Assembly (NCBI RefSeq): GCF_009758415.1
Contig: NZ_WQRF01000001.1
Span: forward strand, 310,001-374,000
Length of the DNA stretch: 64,000 nt
Origin: Devosia marina
Lineage (GTDB): Bacteria > Pseudomonadota > Alphaproteobacteria > Rhizobiales > Devosiaceae
Direction: 5' to 3'
How positions within the stretch are numbered: the first letter of the stretch is position 1; the number at the start of each line of letters is the position of its first letter. The notes beneath the pieces are model-generated. The model did no database searches. It was not told where the DNA came from and saw only the letters and a program-made list of their open reading frames with translations. The position numbers and the translations under genes are program-made. Below are positions 39,843 through 48,018 of this stretch, piece by piece.

Positions 39843-40162
39843 TCGCCTAAAAATTGTAGCCGGATTTACGGGCATATATTCCCCCGGCGCGAGCGGGATC
39901 TCCCCCGTACCCCCCGGCCTCGAAGCCCACCCTGGCGGGGGAAGGAAATGCAGGGCTGCTACCTCTGTTCGCTACTGTCACGGCGAAAGGCTAGAGAGGC
40001 TGGCAAAGCCAGCTGAAACTGCCACGAGTTAAATGGACCCTCTTGATATCTGAAGCTCACGCGTGTCCATTTATCTATACTTTCTGGACGCGGTGGCTTG
40101 ACCGTACTTTTTGCGTCCATTAACGATGCGTCCATCATGGTTTTAGATGAAAGGGTACAGTT
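39843..40162. repeat. Intergenic region with repeated GCGTCCAT words before the serine recombinase
   Basis: No gene is seen. The word GCGTCCAT occurs directly at 40113 and 40128, GTGTCCAT at 40063, and the inverse TGGACGC at 40085 with ATGGACCC at 40033. Serine resolvases and invertases usually act on sites beside their own genes, so these could be recombinase subsites. The spacing does not match a res site I know. Confidence 0.4.
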
Positions 40163-40726
40163 ATGGCCATCGTTGCATATGCCCGCGTATCCACGGGACA
40201 GCAGGATTTCATCTCTCAAGTGGACCGCCTGACTGCAGCGGGTGCGAAGAAGGTATTTAGTGAGAAGCGATCCGGCCTGGATGGGGAGCGGCCGGAACTG
40301 GCGCGATGCCTCGAGTATGTGCGAGAGGGTGACACCCTGATCGTCACCAAGCTAGACCGTTTAGCCCGCTCCACCGCTGACTTGTACAAGATTGTCACCG
40401 CACTGACGGACAGGGGTGTCGCCTTTAAGGTGCTGGATGATAGCGCCGTAGATACCACCACCCGAACCGGGAAGTTAGTCATGGGCATACTAGCGCTCAT
40501 CGCAGAGTTCGAGACCGAGATCAGGCGGGAACGTCAAATGGAGGGGATAGCCCGCGCAAAGGCCCAGGGCAGGACCGGGGGTCGTCCCAAGCTGGTAACG
40601 GATGAAGTGCGAACGAGTATCCAGCGACTGCGCGAGGGCGGAGCAAGCATTCGAGCAATCGCTGCTGAGGTTGGGCTGTCCAAGGCGACCGTGCAGAAGA
40701 CGCTAGGAAGGGTGAAGGAGAACTAG
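40163..40726 (+). CDS. Small serine recombinase (resolvase/invertase family)
   Basis: A 187-residue recombinase. The nucleophile is S10 in AYARVSTGQQD; the catalytic-domain arginines appear in SEKRSGLDGERPEL and LDRLARSTADLYKIV. The long E-helix segment LIAEFETEIRRERQMEGI and a C-terminal helix-turn-helix (SIRAIAAEVGLSKATVQKTL) complete the standard invertase/resolvase layout and length. GAAAGGG precedes the ATG. No transposase accompanies it. It may resolve or invert DNA in the island, perhaps at the repeats just upstream. Confidence 0.92.
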   Translation: MAIVAYARVSTGQQDFISQVDRLTAAGAKKVFSEKRSGLDGERPELARCLEYVREGDTLIVTKLDRLARSTADLYKIVTALTDRGVAFKVLDDSAVDTTTRTGKLVMGILALIAEFETEIRRERQMEGIARAKAQGRTGGRPKLVTDEVRTSIQRLREGGASIRAIAAEVGLSKATVQKTLGRVKEN

Positions 40727-40779
40727 TGATGGTGCGTACCGTGTAGCGACGAGATGGTTCCAACGCCCGCCAATTGCTT

Positions 40780-43713
40780 TCACAGCGCGTCTGCGTGACC
40801 CTCGCTCCCCCTTTCTTGATTGAGCGCAAAAAGGCGTGCAAGCACTTCATCGTCTCCAAGATCAGCGGGCCAGCCGTAGGCTGCAGCCACGGCTTCATTC
40901 AGTGCCTCGTGCGCGTGGTGCAGCCAAGCGGGTCTTTCATTGTAGAGGTTGGTGAGGGTGCGCTTCTTTAGGAACGACTCTGCCTCTTCGTTTATCGGGA
41001 GAATACGTTCGGGATAGCCGGGCACGACCTCTGGCTCCCTCCGAACCAAGTCGGCCGGGTTCAGCCAGTTTTCTCGCAGTTGGTTCAATTCTTTCGCACA
41101 GTGCGCGATATGCTTCGCTGCATCATCCGCCATTGAAACTACTGATGGAATGTCCGGCGTTAGGCCGTGTGGAAAAGGAAATGTCTGAAATGTCGTGGTC
41201 GGCGTATATCGTGGCCGATCTTCCAAAGTACTGCCCATTCGAAGGGCCCAAAGCTCATGAAATCTCGAATGTAGGACGCCGAACGTGACGTCATCCTCAC
41301 GAGCCACCACGACTACGGCGTTGTCCGGAAGAATGGGGTGGGTACGCCAGAGGAATAGCCGATGTTTCGAAACTCTTGGTGTTACGATGAACCGCGTAAG
41401 TGGGGCGAGGGCGGCGCTCATCTCAGGCCGCGGACGCCAATGCTGCCACCAAGTGGTTAGTGCCTCGGGTTGGGCCATGTGCTGTCGGTGAAGCTTGACG
41501 GGCGCAATATGATTGAATGGGAGTTCGTACATTGCCGCTTCCCGTTCGGTCATCGTCCCGAAGGCGACGATAAAGCGACCGGATGGCCGTTGGGCGAGAT
41601 CACGGGCGATCAGATAGGGTACGACCACATCTGTATTCGGGCGCCCATTGGGGTTCAGCGGCGCCACCAGCATCTCACGCGCTTGAGCAGCGCTAACGGC
41701 GAAGTCCCCATTTGGTAGTCCGAGTCTTGAAGCATCGGTAGGATTTATTGAACCGCGCGGGACCACACCCTGATACGCCTTATTGGCATTCTCTCGCAAT
41801 GGTTTGCTGAGTGTGAGGTCGGCCCCACGCGTGGTGCCAGCAGACCGCAAATCAGAATGGATTTCGTCCACCGCCATATCGTCAAGCATTGGGTTCGCAA
41901 CAGGCTCAGAGGACATGCACACAATGGCGACACGAACGGCCGCGCCAGACACCGTCCACGGCTCATCGCGCCACACCGCTATCGGATATTGGTCGGTGAA
42001 CAAGTCCCTTAGAACCTGCCTACTAGCTGCATTGCTGAGGGAATTGGTGCTAACTAACCCCATTCGTTCAGTGCTGCCTCGGAGCGCCGAATGCGCTTTT
42101 GCAAACCAAAAACACACGAAATCTGCACCCTTTGGCACTGTCCGTGTGTAGATCTTGCGAAGCGCCGAGACGTATTGGCTGCCCATCGCAGGGGCCATCT
42201 TCCGACTTCCGAGAAAAGGGGGATTGCCGATGATAGCATTGGCTATCGGCCATTCGGCGGACACCCACTTGCCACCCGCAAAGCTTGTGTCGGGTACCCA
42301 GCTGACTAGCGCGTCCCGGCACTCGATGTTGCGCAAAGGTTTGAGGATTGGGTTCTCGGCAGCAGCAAACCCGTTCTTCAAGTTCCACTGAATGTCGCCG
42401 ATCCAGACAGACACTCGCGCCAACTCGGCCGCATAGGGGTTTAACTCAATGCCCAGTACAGCTTCTGGTCCGATACGCGGGAACGTTCGGGGAAGCCCCA
42501 GAGCCTCCGCTTCCACCTGCGCGCGATGCTCCAAATCCTTCAACGCTCGCAATGCGAGATAGAGGAAGTTGCCGGAGCCACAAGCTGGGTCAAGCACTCG
42601 ATACTGGGAAAGCCGCTGCAGAAAGCCATCAAGCGCCGCTCTTGCTTGATTAAATGCGCGGGTGCCAGCGCCACCTCTTGCTTGGTTTGCCTTTGCTATG
42701 AACCCCTCGATCTCAGTTCTCACTACCTCCCACTCGGCCGACAGAGGCTCAACGATGACCGGGTCGATGATCATCATGATCTTGTCGCGATCCGTATAGT
42801 GAGCACCGAGCTGGCTACGCTTGTCGGGATCGAGGCCGCGTTCGAACAGTGTCCCAAGAATGGCTGGGTCGATGTCGCCCCAGTAGTGTTGGGCGGCCTT
42901 GTAAACGATCCGTATTTCATCGCGGGTAAGGACAAACACCGTGTCATCATCGAATAGGCCGCCGTTGAACCAGGCGATCCGTTCAAAGCCCACGCGACCG
43001 CCCTTGGAGCGCATCGCTGCGAAGAGTTGCCCCGCGAAATCAACGAACTCTTCAGGCGTTTCTAGTGCGCGCTCTAGCATCTGAGTGAAGATGTGGTTTG
43101 GGAGGAGCTTCACGTCCTCAGCAAACATGCAAAACACCAGCCGGTTGATAAAATGTGCCACCGGCTCTGGTTCGTGGCCGCGATCGCGCAACGATCGGGC
43201 TAGCCGTGCGAACTCACCAGCGACCTCTTCCGTCAGCTCCTGCCGGGTCTGCTTGGGACGGAGCGCGTCAGGGTCCGTGAAGGCAGCTTTCAGCCACCCA
43301 CGTTTTTCGGGATCACCCAACTCGGCTATGGGGATGTCATAAATTCTTGAAACCGAGTTTGTCCAATTTGTGTGGATACGGATGGTGGTGCCGACGTCGG
43401 ATACGATCAGCAGCGGGGGGTTGTTTAGTGCAACTGCGTAGCGCTGCAGTTGCGCAAAGGCTGCCGTCAGGTCGGCATGGGTCCCCTTATATTCCATGCC
43501 GAAGAAGCCGCGCTTGAAGACATCCGCAAAGCCGCGACCTCCTGTGGTCTTCGTCGCGCCGAACTCAAAGCCATAGTCGATGCCATCCCGGTCCGCCTCC
43601 GCTGGTGTCTGCTCGCCAAGCATCCGGCAAAGGTCCAGAAAATGCTCTTGGGCCGCAGCGCGCTCTTTGATCTTCGAGTTCTGCCACTTGGCAATGAAGG
43701 CTTCAGGGGTCAT
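40780..43713 (-). CDS. Type IIL (MmeI-like) restriction-modification enzyme
   Basis: A single 977-residue polypeptide that combines cleavage, methylation and recognition. The N-terminal nuclease has D64-X9-E74-Y-K76 (in GFADVFKRGFFGMEYKG), the same D-X9-ExK spacing as MmeI. A helical spacer covers about 150-350. The methyltransferase has motif I DPACGSGNF at 375 and motif IV NPPF at 497, consistent with N6-adenine methylation. The target-recognition domain lies about 610-840 and the C-terminal helical domain follows. The length is typical (MmeI is 919). All motifs look intact, so one gene may protect and restrict. It is transcribed away from the neighbouring ATPase gene, with 165 bases between the starts. 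Confidence 0.92.
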   Translation of the reverse strand: MTPEAFIAKWQNSKIKERAAAQEHFLDLCRMLGEQTPAEADRDGIDYGFEFGATKTTGGRGFADVFKRGFFGMEYKGTHADLTAAFAQLQRYAVALNNPPLLIVSDVGTTIRIHTNWTNSVSRIYDIPIAELGDPEKRGWLKAAFTDPDALRPKQTRQELTEEVAGEFARLARSLRDRGHEPEPVAHFINRLVFCMFAEDVKLLPNHIFTQMLERALETPEEFVDFAGQLFAAMRSKGGRVGFERIAWFNGGLFDDDTVFVLTRDEIRIVYKAAQHYWGDIDPAILGTLFERGLDPDKRSQLGAHYTDRDKIMMIIDPVIVEPLSAEWEVVRTEIEGFIAKANQARGGAGTRAFNQARAALDGFLQRLSQYRVLDPACGSGNFLYLALRALKDLEHRAQVEAEALGLPRTFPRIGPEAVLGIELNPYAAELARVSVWIGDIQWNLKNGFAAAENPILKPLRNIECRDALVSWVPDTSFAGGKWVSAEWPIANAIIGNPPFLGSRKMAPAMGSQYVSALRKIYTRTVPKGADFVCFWFAKAHSALRGSTERMGLVSTNSLSNAASRQVLRDLFTDQYPIAVWRDEPWTVSGAAVRVAIVCMSSEPVANPMLDDMAVDEIHSDLRSAGTTRGADLTLSKPLRENANKAYQGVVPRGSINPTDASRLGLPNGDFAVSAAQAREMLVAPLNPNGRPNTDVVVPYLIARDLAQRPSGRFIVAFGTMTEREAAMYELPFNHIAPVKLHRQHMAQPEALTTWWQHWRPRPEMSAALAPLTRFIVTPRVSKHRLFLWRTHPILPDNAVVVVAREDDVTFGVLHSRFHELWALRMGSTLEDRPRYTPTTTFQTFPFPHGLTPDIPSVVSMADDAAKHIAHCAKELNQLRENWLNPADLVRREPEVVPGYPERILPINEEAESFLKKRTLTNLYNERPAWLHHAHEALNEAVAAAYGWPADLGDDEVLARLFALNQERGSEGHADAL

Positions 43714-43878
43714 GCGAAACTCTTGTATAACTAAACCATAGCTAGTCTATTCCTCTGTGTTTGGGCAATAATTCGTCGAATGCGAGACTCAGGGCCATTG
43801 CCAAAGATGGATGCGGACAGGGATGATCTGCCAACTTTAGCCGCAACAGCTTCAGTTTCATGAAATGGGGAGTAGGCA

Positions 43879-46206
43879 TTGAAGGATCAAACAGCGTTCG
43901 TCGCATATCCTTCTGACGGCGCTGTCGCCGAAGACGTCTTTACGGCCGTTCGTCAAGCGAACGCGTTGGCAATACCCGTAAGGTACGAACCTTGGCCATT
44001 CAATGACGTCCCGGGGTCGCCGCTGACCTCTCCCATTGTGGGCAAGATTAGCAATGCCTCGTTCATCGTAGCGGACATCACGCTTCTCAACCTCAATGTG
44101 GTCTATGAAATCGGGTACGCAATCGGCCGAGGGAAGCGTGCGTTCCTCATACGGCGGCGAGATGACACCACCCACAGGGCCATCTCTGACAGGGTCGGTA
44201 TCTTCGACACACTGGGATACTTCGAGTACTCAGACGCTAGCGAGCTAAAAGACCGCCTTGCCGCAGAAATTGAGCCGTTTGCGCTGGAGCATGAAGCGAG
44301 CCTCGATAGGCGATCACCAATATACATTGTCGAACCTCCAAACCGAGACTATGCGGTCGGGGTACTTGTTTCTCGGCTAAAGAAGGCGGGCTACGGACGT
44401 TATAGAAGCTTCACCCCAGACGAAGACGCCCGCCTCTCTGCCACCGAAGCGATCAGACAGGTGGCTTCATCTCTAGGGGTGGTGCTGCCGCTTGATGGCC
44501 GGGAAGACGGTCTGGTTCACAATGTGCGAGCGATGTTCGTGGCAGGACTTGCCGACGGAATGGAGAAGCCCAAGCTCCTATTGGCTCCTTCTGCGTACAA
44601 GGTCCCATTAGATCTACGTGATGACGCAAAGAAATTCGGCAAGGTGGAAGATATAGTCGAAATAGTTGCGGATTTTTGCCCTCTTGTCGCTGAATACAGC
44701 AGTAAATATGAGCCGAAGGTTGCTGTCGACAAAGGTCTTCTGGTTTCACTGAACGTGGGCGACCCTCGTGCTGAGAACGAGATGGCATCACTAGGACGAT
44801 ACTATTTGGAAACAGCCCAATTCGGGAGGGCCATCCGGGGCGAGGCCAATTTGGTTGTCGGTCGCAAAGGTTCTGGCAAAACGGCCCTGTTCATCCGAGT
44901 TCGGGACGAGGTCCGAGCAAACAGGCGCAACGTCGTTGTGGACCTGAAGCCCGAAGGATACCAGCTTATCAAAATTAAAGAAGACATACTTTCACATCTC
45001 TCTCAAGGCGCCGCGCAGCACCTTATTACTGTCTTCTGGGAGTACCTCGTCCTCCTTGAGGTGGCATATAAGATACTTGAGAAAGATCGGGTCTCGCATC
45101 GCCACAATCACGAGATTTATGATCTGTATCGGGAGTTAGAGGATACTTATCAAGCTGGCGACTTCACTGCGGAGGGCGACTTTTCAGAGAGATTGTCGAG
45201 TTTGTCTGCTCATATCGCCCGAGACTATGAAACCAAAGGGGAGGTTGGGGGCGACAAACTATCTGCGGCGGAAATCACTCAACTCGTTCACAGACACGAT
45301 CTCAGAAAGTTAAGGGACATTATCTCCCGATATATGCGTAAACGTGGAGAGATATGGGTATTGTTCGATAACCTTGACAAAGGGTGGAGTACCCAGGGCG
45401 TAGATGTCATCGATGCCATTATTCTGCGCTGCCTCGTAGACGCGGGGCGAAAACTAGAGAGAGATATGCGCCGTGATGGGCACATATTTCACTGCATCGT
45501 CTTTGTGCGAAACGACGTTTACGATCACTTGATGAAGAACAGTCCGGACTACGGCAAGGAAATACGGGTGTCGACCGACTGGAGTGATGCCGACATGTTG
45601 CGTGAAATGCTTAGGTTACGCTTGAGCGACCGCGTGGATGCATTCGATACTATGGACTTTCAGACGATATGGCGGCATCTCTTTGTATCGCATTTTCAAG
45701 GCGAAGAGACTTCGACACTCCTGATAGGACGGGCCTTGATGCGTCCGCGAAATTTGCTGAAACTGTTCAACCACTGTCGCGGGTTTGCCATCAACTTTCG
45801 CCATAGCGTGGTAGCAGAGGATCACATTGAGAAGGGCCTTAAGGCTTACGCTCAAGATCTTTTGCAGGAATTGGACCGAGAGTTAACAGACGTCAAACCT
45901 GTAGCTCAGGACCTGCTCTATCATTTCCTAGATCAACCGTCGGAACTGAGCAGAGCAAACCTCGAGGATATCATGCGTCAGGCTGCTATTCCTCCTGAGG
46001 AATATACAGAAGTCGTGGACTATCTTCTATATTACGGAGTTCTAGGGTCAAAAGTGGGTGCTGACGAGTACTACATCCACGACGTCAACTATGATCTGAA
46101 AGTGCTCAAAGTGCGTGCAGAGCGCGAGGCAGACGGCGGCACTTACGTCATCAACCCCGCTTTCTGGCCCGCGCTCGGGATTGTAGAACCGCAGCGGCAA
46201 CCCTAA
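43879..46206 (+). CDS. TIR/deoxyribosyltransferase-like P-loop ATPase, putative antiphage effector
   Basis: A 775-residue multidomain protein. Residues 5-95 form a Rossmann-like TIR/NDT fold (AFVAYPSDGA, FIVADIT, then NLNVVYEIGYAIG with a candidate catalytic E77). Residues 147-240 look like a diverged second copy (PIYIVEPPN...HNVRAMFVAGLADG) where that glutamate is absent. Residues about 300-510 are a P-loop ATPase resembling the Sll1717 group, with Walker A GRKGSGKTA (328-336) and Walker B IWVLFDNLD (D497). A helical and winged-helix-like tail follows. The start is TTG at 43879, with GGGGAG upstream. Island location beside a restriction enzyme suggests abortive defence by nucleotide or NAD depletion; that role is inference. 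Confidence 0.7.
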   Translation: MKDQTAFVAYPSDGAVAEDVFTAVRQANALAIPVRYEPWPFNDVPGSPLTSPIVGKISNASFIVADITLLNLNVVYEIGYAIGRGKRAFLIRRRDDTTHRAISDRVGIFDTLGYFEYSDASELKDRLAAEIEPFALEHEASLDRRSPIYIVEPPNRDYAVGVLVSRLKKAGYGRYRSFTPDEDARLSATEAIRQVASSLGVVLPLDGREDGLVHNVRAMFVAGLADGMEKPKLLLAPSAYKVPLDLRDDAKKFGKVEDIVEIVADFCPLVAEYSSKYEPKVAVDKGLLVSLNVGDPRAENEMASLGRYYLETAQFGRAIRGEANLVVGRKGSGKTALFIRVRDEVRANRRNVVVDLKPEGYQLIKIKEDILSHLSQGAAQHLITVFWEYLVLLEVAYKILEKDRVSHRHNHEIYDLYRELEDTYQAGDFTAEGDFSERLSSLSAHIARDYETKGEVGGDKLSAAEITQLVHRHDLRKLRDIISRYMRKRGEIWVLFDNLDKGWSTQGVDVIDAIILRCLVDAGRKLERDMRRDGHIFHCIVFVRNDVYDHLMKNSPDYGKEIRVSTDWSDADMLREMLRLRLSDRVDAFDTMDFQTIWRHLFVSHFQGEETSTLLIGRALMRPRNLLKLFNHCRGFAINFRHSVVAEDHIEKGLKAYAQDLLQELDRELTDVKPVAQDLLYHFLDQPSELSRANLEDIMRQAAIPPEEYTEVVDYLLYYGVLGSKVGADEYYIHDVNYDLKVLKVRAEREADGGTYVINPAFWPALGIVEPQRQP

Positions 46207-46362
46207 CGGACCGTTTTTTCGGTTTCCGAATAGTTCGAACCGGAGATTTTCTCACCAATGGCGAATGCCGCCAAGGCTTTGCCAGGACATCTACTTTCGC
46301 TGCGTTCAGACAGAAGCCTCTGTTTTTGTCTCGTCATTCTAGTTGGGCGTGGGAGGCCCACC

Positions 46363-46387
46363 GTACTAGAAAAGTGTACTAGACAAG
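46363..46387. repeat. Right-end arm-type repeat of the island
   Basis: This 25-bp sequence matches the left-end copy at 37686-37710 with two mismatches and in the same orientation, and contains two TGTACTAGA-like words. It lies 49 bases inside the right att core. Confidence 0.65.
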
Positions 46388-46435
46388 CCAATCGACAGTG
46401 GCTCAAATCATTGATTTATAACGTATATTTTGAGT

Positions 46436-46452
46436 TGGCTGGGGAACCTGGA
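46436..46452. repeat. attR: right junction within tRNA-Gln
   Basis: The 17 bases TGGCTGGGGAACCTGGA form the 3' end of the tRNA gene (CCA, discriminator, acceptor strand and part of the T-arm, read on the minus strand) and match attL exactly. Integration therefore kept the tRNA intact. Confidence 0.85.
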
Positions 46453-46509
46453 TTCGAACCAAGATCGACGGAGTCAGAGTCCGCTGTTCTACCATTGAAC
46501 TATTCCCCA
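46436..46509 (-). tRNA. tRNA-Gln (anticodon CUG)
   Basis: A 74-nt gene including an encoded CCA. The acceptor stem TGGGGAA/TTCCCCA pairs fully, followed by discriminator G. The D-arm contains GTTCAATGGTAGAAC, the anticodon stem GCGGA/TCCGT holds the seven-base loop CTCTGAC with anticodon CTG, and the T-loop is TTCGAAT. It reads CAG codons. It serves as the integration site of the adjacent island, whose insertion recreates the 3' end. Confidence 0.95.
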
Positions 46510-46570
46510 GCAGATGCCTGCTGGCAGGTCAGCGCGGCGGCCCGGGGGGCGGCGAAGCGCGACGGGGGTC

Positions 46571-46599
46571 TCATTAGACAAAGCTGGGGCCGAATGCAA
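46571..46599 (-). promoter_or_regulatory. Promoter of the tRNA-Gln gene
   Basis: On the minus strand TTGCAT and TAATGA are separated by exactly 17 bases, placing transcription start about 55 bases upstream of the mature tRNA 5' end. The remaining bases between here and the next gene (to 46836) contain nothing else I recognise. Confidence 0.7.
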
Positions 46600-46836
46600 G
46601 CGGAACGGCGCGCGAATAATGCGGTGCTGGGGAAAAATCCTTGTGCCCGGCCATGCGCCCCGCAAATCGGGCTGATGTCGTCATCCATTGGCGCGGGGGC
46701 AGTGGGCGTGGGGGGCATGCTTTGCGTTGCGCTTCCGCCTGCCTTGCTCTACCGTCGTTTTCGACAACGCAACATGATGTGCCCTCGGGCGCGGCCGGTT
46801 CAACCGGTCCAGCGACCGTGCACAAAGGAGCCAAAA

Positions 46837-48018
46837 GTGACCGAACCTGTTCGGTCCGCCCTGGTCTCGGCCCTTGTGGACGAGGCTGGAGCCGGCGTCT
46901 CTACCGGCCAGAGCCGGAGGGAGAGGGCGGGCGCTGCCCCGCCTGTCGTGCCGGACCAACGGACCCCAAACGCCCCCCATCCCAGGCGCGGTCGCGGGCC
47001 GCTCTACGCGGCGCTGGACCTAGGCACGAATAATTGCCGCTTATTGATCGCCCGTCCGCATGAACGCGGCTTTCGCGTGCTCGATGGGTTCACCCGAATC
47101 GTCCGCCTGGGCGAGGGGGTTTCAGTCACTGGCCGGCTGTCAGACGCCGCCATGGACCGTACGTTGGACGCCTTGCGCCAGTGCCGCAACAAGCTGCGCG
47201 ACCATCAACCCGGGCGCATGCGTCTGATCGCCACCGAGGCGTGCCGCGCCGCGGAAAACGGTCCGGCTTTTCTCGACCGTGTCCGCAATGAAGTGGGGTT
47301 GGAGCTGGAGATCGTCGATCGCCGCACCGAGGCCGAGCTGGCCGTGACCGGCTGTGCCGACCTGATCGATGGTGAAGCGCAGGGCGCGCTGATGTTCGAC
47401 ATTGGCGGCGGCTCCTCGGAACTGGCCTGGCTCGATTTTCGTGGGGGACGCCCGCGCGCCCAGGGCCGCATGTCGGCCTCCATCCGCTCCTGGCAATCCC
47501 TTCCGGTGGGTGTCGTCTCGATTGCCGAGAAATTCGGCGGTGTCGATGTCACCCCAGAAGTCTTCGAAGCCATGGTTGAGCATGTCGGCTCGCATCTGCG
47601 CCAGTTCCGCGGCCGCGAAAAGCTCAAGCAGATGATTGGCACGCACCCGGTCCACCTGATCGGCACCTCGGGCACAGTAACCACCCTGGCCGGGCTGCAT
47701 CTGGGGCTGGAGCGCTATGAACGGCAGAAGGTCGATGGCCTCTGGATGCGGCGCGACCAGGTCGATGAGACCATGCGGGCCCTGCTCGGCATGCCCTTCG
47801 CGCGGCGCGTGGCGCATCCCTGCATCGGCAAGGACCGGGCCGATCTGGTGCTGCCCGGCTGCGCCATTTTCGAGGCCATCCGCCGTGAATGGCCCACCGA
47901 TCGCGTCCGCGTCGCCGATCGCGGTTTGCGTGAAGGCATTCTGATTTCCCTGATGGACGCCGACCGCACGCAGAAGCGCCCGAACCGCTATCCCAGGAGG
48001 CAAGGCAATGGCCAATAA
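46837..48018 (+). CDS. Ppx/GppA-family exopolyphosphatase/guanosine pentaphosphatase
   Basis: A 393-residue cytoplasmic phosphatase of the actin-like ASKHA fold, acting on polyphosphate or pppGpp. The phosphate-1 loop is ALDLGTNNCRLLIA, the second is FDIGGGSSELAWLD, and IGTSGTVTTLAGL follows. The start is GTG at 46837, with AAAGGAG seven bases upstream; longer in-frame starts would run through the tRNA and are rejected. It has an unusually long basic, proline-rich N-terminal tail of about 65 residues before the catalytic core. It overlaps rlmE by 11 bases. Alphaproteobacterial members next to rlmE are common, but ppx versus gppA cannot be decided by sight. Confidence 0.9.
   Translation: MTEPVRSALVSALVDEAGAGVSTGQSRRERAGAAPPVVPDQRTPNAPHPRRGRGPLYAALDLGTNNCRLLIARPHERGFRVLDGFTRIVRLGEGVSVTGRLSDAAMDRTLDALRQCRNKLRDHQPGRMRLIATEACRAAENGPAFLDRVRNEVGLELEIVDRRTEAELAVTGCADLIDGEAQGALMFDIGGGSSELAWLDFRGGRPRAQGRMSASIRSWQSLPVGVVSIAEKFGGVDVTPEVFEAMVEHVGSHLRQFRGREKLKQMIGTHPVHLIGTSGTVTTLAGLHLGLERYERQKVDGLWMRRDQVDETMRALLGMPFARRVAHPCIGKDRADLVLPGCAIFEAIRREWPTDRVRVADRGLREGILISLMDADRTQKRPNRYPRRQGNGQ

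Larger units (their letters stand above)
37604..46452. mobile_element. Integrated genomic island in tRNA-Gln carrying a defence cargo
   Basis: About 8.8 kb bounded by a 17-bp direct repeat, TGGCTGGGGAACCTGGA, at 37604-37620 and at the 3' end of the tRNA-Gln gene (46436-46452). Just inside each end is a 25-bp repeat with a TGTACTAGA word duplicated within it (37686-37710 and 46363-46387, two mismatches). The integrase gene lies next to the left end. Cargo: a secreted small protein, a serine recombinase, a type IIL restriction-modification enzyme and a TIR/NDT-like ATPase. The central genes are more AT-rich than the surroundings, with looser start signals. No transfer or replication genes are seen, so it is a small integrative element or satellite island rather than a full ICE or prophage. 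Confidence 0.85.

Noticed and set aside
40780-43713. BREX- or DISARM-type methyltransferase
   Set aside because: The N-terminal D-X9-ExK nuclease motif and single-chain layout fit type IIL MmeI-like enzymes, and no partner BREX or DISARM genes are present.
46258-46836. Longer start for the Ppx/GppA gene
   Set aside because: The extension would run through the island's end and the tRNA-Gln gene. The GTG at 46837 has AAAGGAG at ideal spacing.
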